Program-made: the position numbers and the translations under genes
Notes under the pieces: generated by a model
What the model was told of the DNA's origin: nothing
Seen by the model: the letters and a program-made list of their open reading frames with translations, nothing else
Database searches by the model: none
From: JASFEQ01 sp050122535
GTDB taxonomy: Bacteria > Desulfobacterota > DSM-4660 > Desulfatiglandales > HGW-15
Length of the DNA: 9,976 nt
Reading direction: 5' to 3'
Assembly: GCA_050122535.1 (NCBI GenBank)
Contig: JASFIT010000145.1
Coordinates: forward strand, 1-9,976
In this document: one piece after another, positions 1 through 6,664 of the stretch
How the letters are laid out: every line of letters starts with the position of its first letter
How positions within the stretch are numbered: the stretch's first letter is position 1

Positions 1-267
1 CCCATCTATACACTCCTCTCAGGCTCCTTTCTTTTCGGAACCGCCTTTGTGGTCACCGAGCCCGTCTCGGGGGCAAAGACCAAGGCGGGACAGTGGATAT
101 ATGGGTTTATGATCGGAGGGCTCACGGTTGTACTCAGAGGTTTTTCAAATTTTTCTGAAGGCATCATGTTTGCCGTTCTCATAATGAACGCATTTGTGCC
201 CATCCTGGACCAAACCGTCCGCAAAGTACAAACCTCAAGAAAGAGTGCGCAAAGGGTTCCTCAGTGA
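1..267 (+). CDS. nqrB: NqrB, Na+-translocating NADH:quinone oxidoreductase subunit B (C-terminal part, partial)
   Basis: The reading frame is open from base 1 and ends at TGA 265-267, giving the last 88 residues of a longer membrane protein. NqrB carries a covalently bound FMN and forms part of the Na+ path in the six-subunit Nqr complex of the inner membrane. The visible segment has the family's C-terminal pattern: a TEPVSGAKTKAG stretch (the usual form is TDPVSA...TGKW), then WIYGFMIGG, a membrane helix, the SEGIMFAVLIMNAFVPILD helix and a short basic tail. The FMN-binding threonine and most of the helices lie outside the window. The stop overlaps the GTG start of nqrC by 4 bp (GTGA), which indicates translational coupling. 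RnfD is a homologue with a similar C-terminus, but the downstream order C-D-E-F, ending in a NADH-flavin subunit, identifies Nqr. Confidence 0.93.
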   Translation, partial: PIYTLLSGSFLFGTAFVVTEPVSGAKTKAGQWIYGFMIGGLTVVLRGFSNFSEGIMFAVLIMNAFVPILDQTVRKVQTSRKSAQRVPQ

Positions 268-899
268 AGAAACGCTTTTTATCTGTACTCTACATGTTCT
301 TGATCACCCTTTTCTTCACCTCTGTGGTCAGTGCGGTGAAGCTCCTCAATGAGGAAAGGATAGAGACGAATCAGAGGGTCAAACTTCAGCGAATTATCTT
401 GAAGGTTTTGGACATTCCCGTTGCAGATAAGGCATCTGACAAGGATTTTGTGAAGGTATTTGATACGAGAGTCAAAAGCATTGAGGTGCAAGGGAAGGAT
501 ATGTACGTGAGTTATGCGGAGGATGGTAAAACCATCAACGGGTATGCATTCCCTGTGGGAGGTCCGGGTTTCTGGGGCCCCATCTACGGCATGGTAGCCG
601 TAGACCCAGAAGCCTCCAAGATCCTGGGGATCGCATTCTACAAGCATTCGGAGACCCCGGGCCTGGGGGCCAGGATGACAGAAGATTGGTTCACAAATCA
701 GTTTATTGAATTGCCCCTCTACCCCATAGAAGAGGACAAAAAGATTTTCTATCTGAAGCCTACCGGCACGAAGAAAGCATCCAATGAACTGGATGCCATC
801 ACTGGGGCCACGGGAACCAGTCGCGGTATTGAGGCTTTTCTCAATGAAGAGCTAGATCATTTTCTCAAAAAACTGTGGAGATCGCTACAGAAAGGTTAG
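264..899 (+). CDS. nqrC: NqrC, Na+-translocating NADH:quinone oxidoreductase subunit C
   Basis: This 211-residue flavoprotein subunit carries covalent FMN and passes electrons within the Nqr complex. One N-terminal membrane helix (about residues 5-25) precedes a periplasmic FMN-binding domain. The flavinylation motif is D177-A-I-T180-G-A-T183. By analogy with the family, T183 (codon 810-812) is the residue to which ApbE attaches FMN. The upstream GFWGPIYGMVAV (102-113) and SETPGLGARM (129-138) blocks are typical of NqrC/RnfG. The protein is shorter than the roughly 250-260 residues of the Vibrio type. It starts at GTG 264, overlapping the nqrB stop, and nqrD begins 6 bp after its stop. No apbE gene is visible, so the flavin transferase must be encoded elsewhere. 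Confidence 0.93.
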   Translation: MKKRFLSVLYMFLITLFFTSVVSAVKLLNEERIETNQRVKLQRIILKVLDIPVADKASDKDFVKVFDTRVKSIEVQGKDMYVSYAEDGKTINGYAFPVGGPGFWGPIYGMVAVDPEASKILGIAFYKHSETPGLGARMTEDWFTNQFIELPLYPIEEDKKIFYLKPTGTKKASNELDAITGATGTSRGIEAFLNEELDHFLKKLWRSLQKG

Positions 900-905
900 C
901 AAGAA

Positions 906-1523
906 ATGCCGAAACCCCCAAGCAACGTTCAGATATTCAAGGATGGCCTCTGGAAAGACAATCCTGTGCTCAGGCAAATCCTTGGGATCTGTTCCACGCT
1001 AGCCGTCACCAACCTCCTGGTCAACACCATGGTGATGAATGCTGGTCTCATTTTCACCCTGTGTATGTCATCGCTTACCGTTTCACTGCTCAGAAACTAT
1101 ACGCCCATGCGGATACGCATGATGGTTCAGACCCTGATCATCGCTTCATACGTCATTATTGTGGATGTTGTGATCAAAGCCTTTCTCCCTGATATCAGTG
1201 AGGCCTTAGGCCCCTATGTGGGACTCATCATTACCAACTGCATCATCATGGGACGCTGCGAGGCCTTTGCCAGAAATAATCCCCCATGGCCCTCTTTTTT
1301 GGACGGGGTGGCCGTTGGTCTCGGATACGCCTTTGTCTTGACACTTATCGCTCTCATACGTGAGCCATTAGGATTTGGGACCCTATTTGGATACAGAATC
1401 ATGCCAGACGGTTTCACCCCTTGGACCATTATGATCATGGCACCAGGGGCCTTTTTTATGCTCGGTCTTTTTGTCTGGGTTGTTAGATACTATTTCCCCC
1501 AAACCGCTGAAGAGAAGAAGTGA
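906..1523 (+). CDS. nqrD: NqrD, Na+-translocating NADH:quinone oxidoreductase subunit D
   Basis: This 205-residue integral membrane subunit has about six hydrophobic helices. NqrD and NqrE are inverted-topology partners that share an intramembrane [2Fe-2S] cluster. The expected cysteines are present: C29 in ILGICSTLAVTN and C112 in LIITNCIIMGRCEAFA, the same numbers as I recall for Vibrio NqrD. The EPLGFGTLFG segment (about 152-161) and a hydrophobic C-terminal helix complete the family pattern. The length is normal. The ATG lies 6 bp after nqrC, and the stop overlaps the upstream GTG option for nqrE. RnfE is the homologue in Rnf complexes, but the operon context supports NqrD. Confidence 0.95.
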   Translation: MPKPPSNVQIFKDGLWKDNPVLRQILGICSTLAVTNLLVNTMVMNAGLIFTLCMSSLTVSLLRNYTPMRIRMMVQTLIIASYVIIVDVVIKAFLPDISEALGPYVGLIITNCIIMGRCEAFARNNPPWPSFLDGVAVGLGYAFVLTLIALIREPLGFGTLFGYRIMPDGFTPWTIMIMAPGAFFMLGLFVWVVRYYFPQTAEEKK

Positions 1524-1531
1524 GGGAGCCA

Positions 1532-2125
1532 ATGGTTCAGATAGACATCTCAACACTCTTTTTCGCAGCCATCTTCACGAACAATATCCTTTTGACCAAC
1601 TTTCTCGGTTTGTGCCCATTTCTCTCCATCTCTAGAGAGATCCGGTCTTCCTTAGGGCTAGGTGTTGCGGTCATCTTTGTCATGACGTGTACGGCAGCCA
1701 TCAATTACATGGTCTATTATTATGTGCTCTTACCTCTAAATTTGGAGCATTTTCGATATATCGTGTTCATCATCATCATCGCATCCTTTGTCCAGTTGGT
1801 CGAAATGTCCGTGGAACGCTATTTCCCAGCCCTCTATTACGTGCTCGGTATTTTCCTCCCCCTGATCACTGTGAATTGTGCCATTCTTGGGGCATCCCTT
1901 TTTCTGATCATCAGGGGATATTCCTTTTGGCAAGCAGTGGCATATGGGGCTGGGAGTGGTATCGGTTGGATGATCGCCATCATCGCTGTGGGTGCGATCC
2001 GGGAGAAACTCCAAAAAAGTGCCAGACTGCCTAAAGGGTTGGAGGGAGCGGGAATCACCCTCATGATCACGGGACTTATAGCCCTGGCGTTCATGGCTTT
2101 CAGCGGGATGATACAGATACAATGA
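1532..2125 (+). CDS. nqrE: NqrE, Na+-translocating NADH:quinone oxidoreductase subunit E
   Basis: This 197-residue, six-helix membrane subunit is the partner of NqrD around the intramembrane [2Fe-2S] cluster. With the start used here the cluster cysteines are C28 (TNFLGLCPFLS) and C116 (LITVNCAILG). The GSGIGWMIAI and AIREKL motifs are characteristic. An in-frame GTG at 1520 overlaps the nqrD stop and would add four residues. I prefer ATG 1532 because the N-terminus then matches the usual NqrE length of about 198 and a GAGGGAG purine tract (1522-1528) precedes it, although the 3-nt spacing is short. After the stop the tight operon packing ends: about 200 bp of repeat-rich DNA separate it from nqrF. 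Confidence 0.94.
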   Translation: MVQIDISTLFFAAIFTNNILLTNFLGLCPFLSISREIRSSLGLGVAVIFVMTCTAAINYMVYYYVLLPLNLEHFRYIVFIIIIASFVQLVEMSVERYFPALYYVLGIFLPLITVNCAILGASLFLIIRGYSFWQAVAYGAGSGIGWMIAIIAVGAIREKLQKSARLPKGLEGAGITLMITGLIALAFMAFSGMIQIQ

Positions 2126-2129
2126 GAAC

Positions 2130-2151
2130 TTGCTCCGCTTCCGCTGCGCAA
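2130..2151. repeat. Short imperfect hairpin just after nqrE
   Basis: TTGCTCCGC (2130-2138) and GCTGCGCAA (2143-2151) can pair at 7 of 9 positions around a 4-nt loop, beginning 4 bp after the nqrE stop. No T-tract follows, so it does not look like a Rho-independent terminator. It abuts the larger inverted repeat that starts at 2151 and may be part of the same inserted element. Confidence 0.4.
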
Positions 2152-2253
2152 CTTGGAATGCTGGAATGATGGAGTCATGGAATGATGGGTTTAAATGGTG
2201 CTTTATGAGATCTTCCCCAATTTTCCATTATTCCAACATTCCACTATTCCATG
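2151..2253. repeat. Imperfect inverted repeat of TGGAATnn octamers between nqrE and nqrF
   Basis: The left arm (2151-2190) is a run of 8-bp units TGGAATGC, TGGAATGA, TGGAGTCA, TGGAATGA, TGGG. The right arm (2214-2253), read on the minus strand, is TGGAATAG, TGGAATGT, TGGAATAA, TGGAAAAT, TGGG. The arms align without gaps over about 39 bp with roughly three quarters identity around a 23-nt centre, so transcribed RNA could form a long interrupted stem. A further TGGAATAG lies at 2258-2265. There is no coding capacity and no terminator T-tract. It looks like a non-autonomous dispersed repeat that landed inside the operon. An attenuating or RNA-stabilising role for nqrF is possible but unproven. 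Confidence 0.72.
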
Positions 2254-2328
2254 TGGGTGGAATAGATCAAAAAATCCAAAGAACCACTTTATTTGCAAAG
2301 ACTCCATAACTGACGAAATCAGGCAACC

Positions 2329-3432
2329 ATGCTTCAACTCATCCTCAGCCTCTTGGTGCTCAGCTTCATCGGTGCGGTTCTGGCCCTTTTGCTAGAGATC
2401 GCTGATTCCTATATCGCGGACTACGGTGAGAAGCACATCCTGATTAATGAAGAGAAGGACCTGCTCGTGAAAGGGGGGAACCCCTTGCTCTTCTCTCTCA
2501 TGGATGAGGGGATCTTTATCCCATCGGCCTGCGGCGGAAGAGGAACGTGTGCTTACTGTAAGGTGAAGGTATCAGAGGGCGGGGGACCTGTGTTGCCCAC
2601 CGAAACGCCCTTTTTGACTCCCGAGGAGATAAAGGAAGAAGTCAGGCTCTCCTGCCAGATCAAGGTAAAAAGCGACATCAGGATACAGATTCCTGAGGAA
2701 TTCTTTCTCATCAAGGAATTCAGCGTCATGTTGGAAAAAATTGAGGATCTAACCCCTGACATTAAGGGACTCTATCTCAAGATCCTGTCGCCAGAGGAAG
2801 GTATTACCTTTAAACCCGGGCAATATATTCAGCTCCAGGTTCCGGAATATGAGTTGACAAGGGAGCCTGAGTATCGGGCCTACTCCATCTCTTCCAGTGC
2901 TGAGGATCACCAAAACATAGAACTTGTAATTACCAAGGTCCCTGGTGGCGCGGTGTCCACATATGTTCACGACTATATGAAAGAGGGGGAAGAGCTCCTC
3001 ATTAATGGCCCTTATGGAGATTTTTATCTTCGTGACTCGGAAAGGGATATCCTTTTGATTGCAACAGGATCAGGGCTGGCACCCATCAAATCCATTTTGG
3101 ATCAGATTGAAAGGGAGCAAATCCGTAGAAAAACGACCTTTTTCTTTGGTGCCAGAACGCCAAGGGATCTATACTACTTTGAAGAACTCAAAGGGCTGGA
3201 GCAAAAAATACCTGACTTCACTTTTGTGCCCACCCTTTCCAGGTCAACGGAGGAGGATCAATGGGAAGGGGAAAAGGGCCGTGTAACCGATCTTATCGAA
3301 AAGCATATCCCTGAAAATGCCTCTTTAGAGGTTTACATCTGTGGTGCCCCGGCTATGGTGGAATCTTGTGAACAGCTCTTGAAAAAGAAAGGCGTCCCTG
3401 AGGAACTCCTCTTTTACGACAAATTCGCGTGA
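2329..3432 (+). CDS. nqrF: NqrF, NADH-oxidising subunit of Na+-translocating NADH:quinone oxidoreductase
   Basis: This 367-residue entry subunit oxidises NADH at the cytoplasmic face and passes electrons through FAD and a [2Fe-2S] cluster into the Nqr complex. One N-terminal membrane helix (about 2-24) anchors it. The ferredoxin domain has cluster ligands C68, C74, C77 (SACGGRGTCAYC) and C109 (LSCQ). The reductase domain follows, with the FAD motif R183-AYSIS, the NAD(P)-binding GSGLAP (247-252), FFFGARTPRDLYY (271-283) and CGAPAMVES (339-347), and the family ending YDKFA. It is about 40 residues shorter than Vibrio NqrF. By eye the missing part is the insertion just before RAYS, where only a short YELTREPEY linker remains. 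The start has no strong Shine-Dalgarno sequence, and the preceding 200 bp hold repeats rather than a recognisable promoter. Confidence 0.95.
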   Translation: MLQLILSLLVLSFIGAVLALLLEIADSYIADYGEKHILINEEKDLLVKGGNPLLFSLMDEGIFIPSACGGRGTCAYCKVKVSEGGGPVLPTETPFLTPEEIKEEVRLSCQIKVKSDIRIQIPEEFFLIKEFSVMLEKIEDLTPDIKGLYLKILSPEEGITFKPGQYIQLQVPEYELTREPEYRAYSISSSAEDHQNIELVITKVPGGAVSTYVHDYMKEGEELLINGPYGDFYLRDSERDILLIATGSGLAPIKSILDQIEREQIRRKTTFFFGARTPRDLYYFEELKGLEQKIPDFTFVPTLSRSTEEDQWEGEKGRVTDLIEKHIPENASLEVYICGAPAMVESCEQLLKKKGVPEELLFYDKFA

Positions 3433-3452
3433 CCCTATTCCATGGACCATAA

Positions 3453-3965
3453 ATGGTGAGAAGAACGATAAAACTGGTTTTACTCGAAAGATTCAAGAAT
3501 CGCCCTGTCAAACAGAGCCCGCTTCTGGATCTGGTAGAAGGCGAGATGCGGCGAATCGGGATGGGAAGCTTTTTGGGATCAGACCGTCGGAGGCTCGCCG
3601 AGATCCTAGACGATGACCATGAATCGGTCAATGCGCTCGGCCTGACCAACGAACAGATTGCCTCCCGTCTCGAGGAAATCACCCATATGGCCAAGAAGAG
3701 CCTGGGTGACCGTCTCACCATGGAGGATCGATATGAGGTCCGTGCAGAGGAACACCGCGGAATGATTCCCTGTCCCTGGGAGCATCCCCAAGGACTTTTT
3801 TTCAAGAGTTATGTGGAGCTAGAAGACAAGAAGAGTGGTGAGACGCTCATCTGGTCAGACCTCTCTATCCACCTGATCCGTGAGCACGGGTTCTTTCAAG
3901 GTAAGGGGAGTCCTTTTCGACTGGATCCTGCGGTACTCAAGCGGGTTTTTTGGGGCGATTCTTGA
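3453..3965 (+). CDS. Conserved-looking hypothetical protein downstream of nqrF
   Basis: I do not recognise a named family for this 170-residue protein. It begins 20 bp after nqrF on the same strand, so it is probably co-transcribed with nqr. The N-terminal half is highly charged and helical, with no signal peptide or membrane helix, so it is likely cytoplasmic. The C-terminal half has motif-like stretches: MIPCPWEHPQGLFFKSY (104-120), with the only cysteine, C107; DLSIHLIREHGFF (136-148); and GKGSPFRLDPAVL (150-162). I recall similar tails in unnamed proteins of sulfate-reducing and related bacteria, but cannot verify this. The histidines and the cysteine could bind metal, which is speculative. 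The start ATG lacks a clear ribosome binding site, and GTG 3456 is an alternative. The 3' end overlaps the opposite-strand gene by 29 bp. Confidence 0.72.
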   Translation: MVRRTIKLVLLERFKNRPVKQSPLLDLVEGEMRRIGMGSFLGSDRRRLAEILDDDHESVNALGLTNEQIASRLEEITHMAKKSLGDRLTMEDRYEVRAEEHRGMIPCPWEHPQGLFFKSYVELEDKKSGETLIWSDLSIHLIREHGFFQGKGSPFRLDPAVLKRVFWGDS

Positions 3966-4590
3966 GATCCTTGGCCTTTATACGAAGGAGACCAGGGCTT
4001 CGGTGAAAATACATGAGAGGGCTGTCACACCCTGTTCCAATAAAAATCTCCTCCAATTCATCAAAGAGCACGGGTCTGCTCGGCCAGGTGTATCGCTTTT
4101 CCCTTTGACGCAGTTTTTCCCATTGATCCCTGAGTGCAGCATCACCCCCTAATACAGCATCTTTGGCGTGCTCACAAAGGAACATCTCGCAAACAATGGG
4201 TTTCAATCGCCAGAGGCAACCGTTTTCACCGAGATAGATGCACTTGAAGCCACCCGTGTCCTGTGAAAGCGTCTGCAATAATCCCTCCACTTCCTCTTCT
4301 CTACTGAGAAGCACATTCATAACCACATCGGCAAAAAAGGTTGCTATTCCCTCTCGACCGCAACAGGCACTGGTTTGGCTGGTGAAGCATTTTTCTGTGC
4401 ATACGTCTGAGAAGTACTGTTCCTGGAAATCTGCCACGTCCTTCCTGAAACGCAGATAGGGCCTTATCCTGCGTCTCAGCTTTTCAATTTGGGCCCTTGA
4501 AAGGGTGCCCAATCGCCGCCGAACCATCTGGATGGCTTCCAACTGATCCCGGTTATATTCACTTATCTCCATGCTGGGCTTCAGGTCCAT
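3937..4590 (-). CDS. YkgJ-type cysteine-cluster protein (putative Zn/Fe-binding)
   Basis: This 217-residue soluble protein has a cysteine pattern of the YkgJ family, annotated as putative zinc- or iron-chelating: C64-x3-C68-x7-C76-C77 (CTEKCFTSQTSACC), then C117-x7-C125 and KPIVCEMFLC (C134, C139), with an extra C188. An N-terminal helical, arginine-rich region (about 12-50) precedes the cluster domain. The biochemical role of the family is not established. It is the only minus-strand gene between nqr and sdh, and converges with the hypothetical gene, sharing 29 bp of 3' sequence. No in-frame start exists upstream of ATG 4590 before a stop. An AAAAGG tract lies almost against the ATG, closer than a normal ribosome binding site. 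Its promoter would have to lie in the same interval as the plus-strand promoter at 4601-4629. Confidence 0.85.
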   Translation of the reverse strand: MDLKPSMEISEYNRDQLEAIQMVRRRLGTLSRAQIEKLRRRIRPYLRFRKDVADFQEQYFSDVCTEKCFTSQTSACCGREGIATFFADVVMNVLLSREEEVEGLLQTLSQDTGGFKCIYLGENGCLWRLKPIVCEMFLCEHAKDAVLGGDAALRDQWEKLRQREKRYTWPSRPVLFDELEEIFIGTGCDSPLMYFHRSPGLLRIKAKDLKNRPKKPA

Positions 4591-4600
4591 ACCTTTTCTT

Positions 4601-4629
4601 TTGACAGGTGAAACCCCTTTTCCTATACT
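4601..4629 (+). promoter_or_regulatory. Sigma-70-type promoter upstream of sdhA
   Basis: TTGACA (4601-4606, perfect -35) is followed by exactly 17 bp and TATACT (4624-4629, five of six matches to the -10 consensus). Transcription would start near 4636, giving an untranslated leader of about 300 nt before the sdhA ATG. The -35 box begins 11 bp beyond the start codon of the divergent YkgJ-type gene. The spacing and match are strong for a by-eye call, but activity is inferred. Confidence 0.65.
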
Positions 4630-4783
4630 CTCACGAAACCAAAAACCTTATGACCCTACCATAACAGACGGCAAAAGATTAAGTAGAAAACGTGCCGCAG
4701 GTCTTTATATTCACCAGGTCAGGCATCCAGAGTAAAACTCTCCGCGTCGAAACCCGGGGCATCTGAAGCTTGCCTAGACAATC

Positions 4784-4905
4784 TCCTCCCCCTTGATGGG
4801 GGAGGATCGAGCCTGCCCGCCATTGCGAGCCGCTCAGGCGAGGCGGGCGGGGTGGGGGTGATAGTCTTCTTCACCCTCCCCTAGCCCCTCCCATCGAGGG
4901 AGGGG
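4784..4905. repeat. GC-rich palindromic dispersed-type element upstream of sdhA
   Basis: Three stem-loops sit in a row. The first is TCCTCCCCC/GGGGGAGGA (4784-4792 with 4798-4806, perfect 9-bp stem, loop TTGAT). The second is CCTGCCCGCC/GGCGGGCGGG (4812-4821 with 4842-4851, one imperfect pair). The third is CCCCTCCC/GGGAGGGG (4885-4892 with 4898-4905, perfect 8-bp stem, loop ATCGA). In addition GGGGTGGGGGTGA (4850-4862) can pair imperfectly with TCACCCTCCCC (4871-4881), and the outer hairpins resemble each other in inverted orientation. This is the architecture of a short non-autonomous palindromic (REP- or MITE-like) element with no coding capacity. It ends 31 bp before the sdhA start codon. 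Confidence 0.75.
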
Positions 4906-4935
4906 AATTTAAGTTGAGGAGACAAGGGGTTCATT

Positions 4936-6663
4936 ATGAAGCATCAATATGACGTGATCATTGTTGGCGCGGGACTGGCCGGACTCCGCGCTGCCATTGA
5001 AATGGATGAGGGCATCAGTGTTGCTGTTATCAGCAAAGTCTTTGCTACCCGTTCCCATTCCGGGGCTGCTCAGGGTGGCATTGGCGCCGCTCTTGGCAAT
5101 GAAGAAGAGGACAATTGGGAATGGCACATGTTCGATACGGTCAAGGGGAGCGATTATCTGGGTGACCAGGACGCCATCGAAATTCTCGCTAAAGATGCCC
5201 CCCGTGCCATCTATGAGCTGGAACACCTGGGTGTTCCCTTCAACCGGACTCCCGATGGAAAGATAGCGCAGCGGGCCTTTGGAGGGCATACCCGCAACTT
5301 TGGGGAGGCGCCTGTCAAAAGGGCCTGTTACGCGGCAGACAGGACGGGGAGGGTTATCCTGGATACGCTCTGGGAGAAGTGTCTCCAAAAGGGTGTCGTA
5401 TTTCATAACGAATTTCAGATATTGTCTCTGGTCGTCCAAGAGGGTCAGTGCTGCGGCGTGGTGGCCTATGAGCTCGCCACAGGAAAACTGCATACCTTTC
5501 ATAGTAAAGCTGTCCTGTTGGCCACGGGTGGGGCTGGAAAAGTCTACAAGACCACTTCCAATGCCTTCGCTTCCACCGGGGATGGTCTTGCCATCGCCTT
5601 CCGGGCTGGCACGCCTTTGGAAGACATGGAGTTTGTTCAGTTCCATCCCACCGGCATTTATAGGCTCGGCATTCTAATCAGTGAGGCGGCGCGGGGTGAA
5701 GGTGGCGTACTGCGCAACACCGACGGGGAGCGCTTCATGGAACGCTATGCGCCTGTCATCAAAGATCTGGCCCCACGTGATATGGTGAGCCGTTGTATGC
5801 TCGAAGAAATTCGTGCTGGGAAAGGCATAGAAGGCAAGGATTTTCTCCACCTGGACTTGACGCATTTGGGTAAAGACATCTTGGAAACAAAACTCTCTGA
5901 AATAACAGGTTTTGCCCGAACCTATGCTGGGGTGGACCCTGTTCAAGAGCCCATTCCCGTCCATCCCACCTGTCACTACATGATGGGCGGAATCGCTGCG
6001 GATGGGGATGGCAGGGTGGTCACTGACCATGAAGGCACACCCTTTCCCGGGCTCTATGCTGCGGGCGAATGTGCCTGCGTCTCTGTGCACGGGTCCAACC
6101 GCTTAGGTTGTAATTCCCTCCTTGACCTGTTGGTCTTTGGCAGGCGCGCTGGCAAGGAGATGAATCGGGCCATCTCTAGCACGGGACTGACCAAGCTTCC
6201 CTCAAATCCTGAGAAAGAGGTGGCCAATAGGATTAATGCGTTGATGGAGAGCAATGGAAAAGAAAAATCCAGCCACATCCGAGCCGAGTTGGAGGAAGTC
6301 ATGATGGACAAGGTTTCCGTTTTTCGCACAAGGGAAGGGCTGAGCGAGGCCTTGGAAAAAGTCAGGGACCTCAAAGAGCGTTATGCAGGTGTATCCCTTC
6401 AGGACAAGGGCAACTGTTTCAACAGGGACCTCTTGGACGCCATAGAGCTGGGATACATGTTGGACCTGGCTGAAGTGATTTCCCTGGGTGCCCTTCAAAG
6501 GGAAGAGAGCCGAGGCGCTCATTATCGAGAGGATTTTCCTGAGAGGGACGATGAAAAGTGGCTGGTCCATACCCTGTGTACGTTTTCTGATACAGAAAGA
6601 CCCCAGATTTCCTATAAACCTGTCACCATAACCCGGTTCCAACCCAAGGAAAGGAAATACTAA
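4936..6663 (+). CDS. sdhA: Succinate dehydrogenase/fumarate reductase flavoprotein subunit
   Basis: This 575-residue FAD-containing catalytic subunit interconverts succinate and fumarate. The N-terminal dinucleotide-binding motif is GAGLAG (11-16). H41 in TRSHSGAAQGG is the expected covalent FAD attachment site. Active-site residues match the family: H237 (QFHPTG), the EAARGEGG block with R253, catalytic R281 (APRDMVSR), H347 (CHYMMGG) and R389 (GSNRLG). The C-terminal helical and capping regions are complete, and the length is normal. The AQGG form resembles E. coli SdhA more than the AEGG form of E. coli FrdA, but the physiological direction cannot be read from sequence. An AAGGGG tract ending at 4929 gives a good ribosome binding site 6 nt before the ATG. 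The B subunit starts 1 bp after its stop. No signal peptide is present, so the subunit is cytoplasmic. Confidence 0.96.
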   Translation: MKHQYDVIIVGAGLAGLRAAIEMDEGISVAVISKVFATRSHSGAAQGGIGAALGNEEEDNWEWHMFDTVKGSDYLGDQDAIEILAKDAPRAIYELEHLGVPFNRTPDGKIAQRAFGGHTRNFGEAPVKRACYAADRTGRVILDTLWEKCLQKGVVFHNEFQILSLVVQEGQCCGVVAYELATGKLHTFHSKAVLLATGGAGKVYKTTSNAFASTGDGLAIAFRAGTPLEDMEFVQFHPTGIYRLGILISEAARGEGGVLRNTDGERFMERYAPVIKDLAPRDMVSRCMLEEIRAGKGIEGKDFLHLDLTHLGKDILETKLSEITGFARTYAGVDPVQEPIPVHPTCHYMMGGIAADGDGRVVTDHEGTPFPGLYAAGECACVSVHGSNRLGCNSLLDLLVFGRRAGKEMNRAISSTGLTKLPSNPEKEVANRINALMESNGKEKSSHIRAELEEVMMDKVSVFRTREGLSEALEKVRDLKERYAGVSLQDKGNCFNRDLLDAIELGYMLDLAEVISLGALQREESRGAHYREDFPERDDEKWLVHTLCTFSDTERPQISYKPVTITRFQPKERKY

Positions 6664-6664
6664 G

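Larger units (their letters stand above)
4591..4935. other. 345-bp divergent intergenic region (promoter, leader and repeat)
   Basis: This gap separates the minus-strand YkgJ-type gene from sdhA. It holds a plus-strand promoter-like sequence at 4601-4629 and a GC-rich palindromic element at 4784-4905. I see no convincing gene, RNA gene or riboswitch in 4630-4783. A small membrane-anchor subunit (sdhC/frdC) might be expected near sdhAB, but no hydrophobic reading frame of adequate length is present here on either strand. Confidence 0.7.

Noticed and set aside
875..1192. 105-codon plus-strand frame overlapping nqrC and nqrD
   Set aside because: It is out of frame with nqrD, whose cluster cysteines and helices are clear, and the alternative translation has no membrane or domain pattern.
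2151..2253. CRISPR array
   Set aside because: The repeated unit is only 8 bp, without spacers, and the two arms are inverted relative to each other; no cas gene is nearby.
2195..2395. 66-codon frame between nqrE and nqrF
   Set aside because: It runs through the octamer inverted repeat and into nqrF out of frame, with no ribosome binding site and no plausible domain.
1..3432. Rnf complex instead of Nqr
   Set aside because: Rnf operons have the order C-D-G-E-A-B with a polyferredoxin RnfB. Here the order is B-C-D-E-F and the last gene is a ferredoxin plus NADH-flavin reductase, as in Nqr.
4784..4905. Rho-independent terminator
   Set aside because: The stems are strong, but none is followed by a T-tract, and the nearest upstream plus-strand gene ends over 800 bp away.
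4909..5646. 245-codon open frame on the minus strand opposite sdhA
   Set aside because: It lies wholly opposite a gene with full family motifs, its translation shows no recognisable domain, and it has no upstream signals; it is an antisense shadow.
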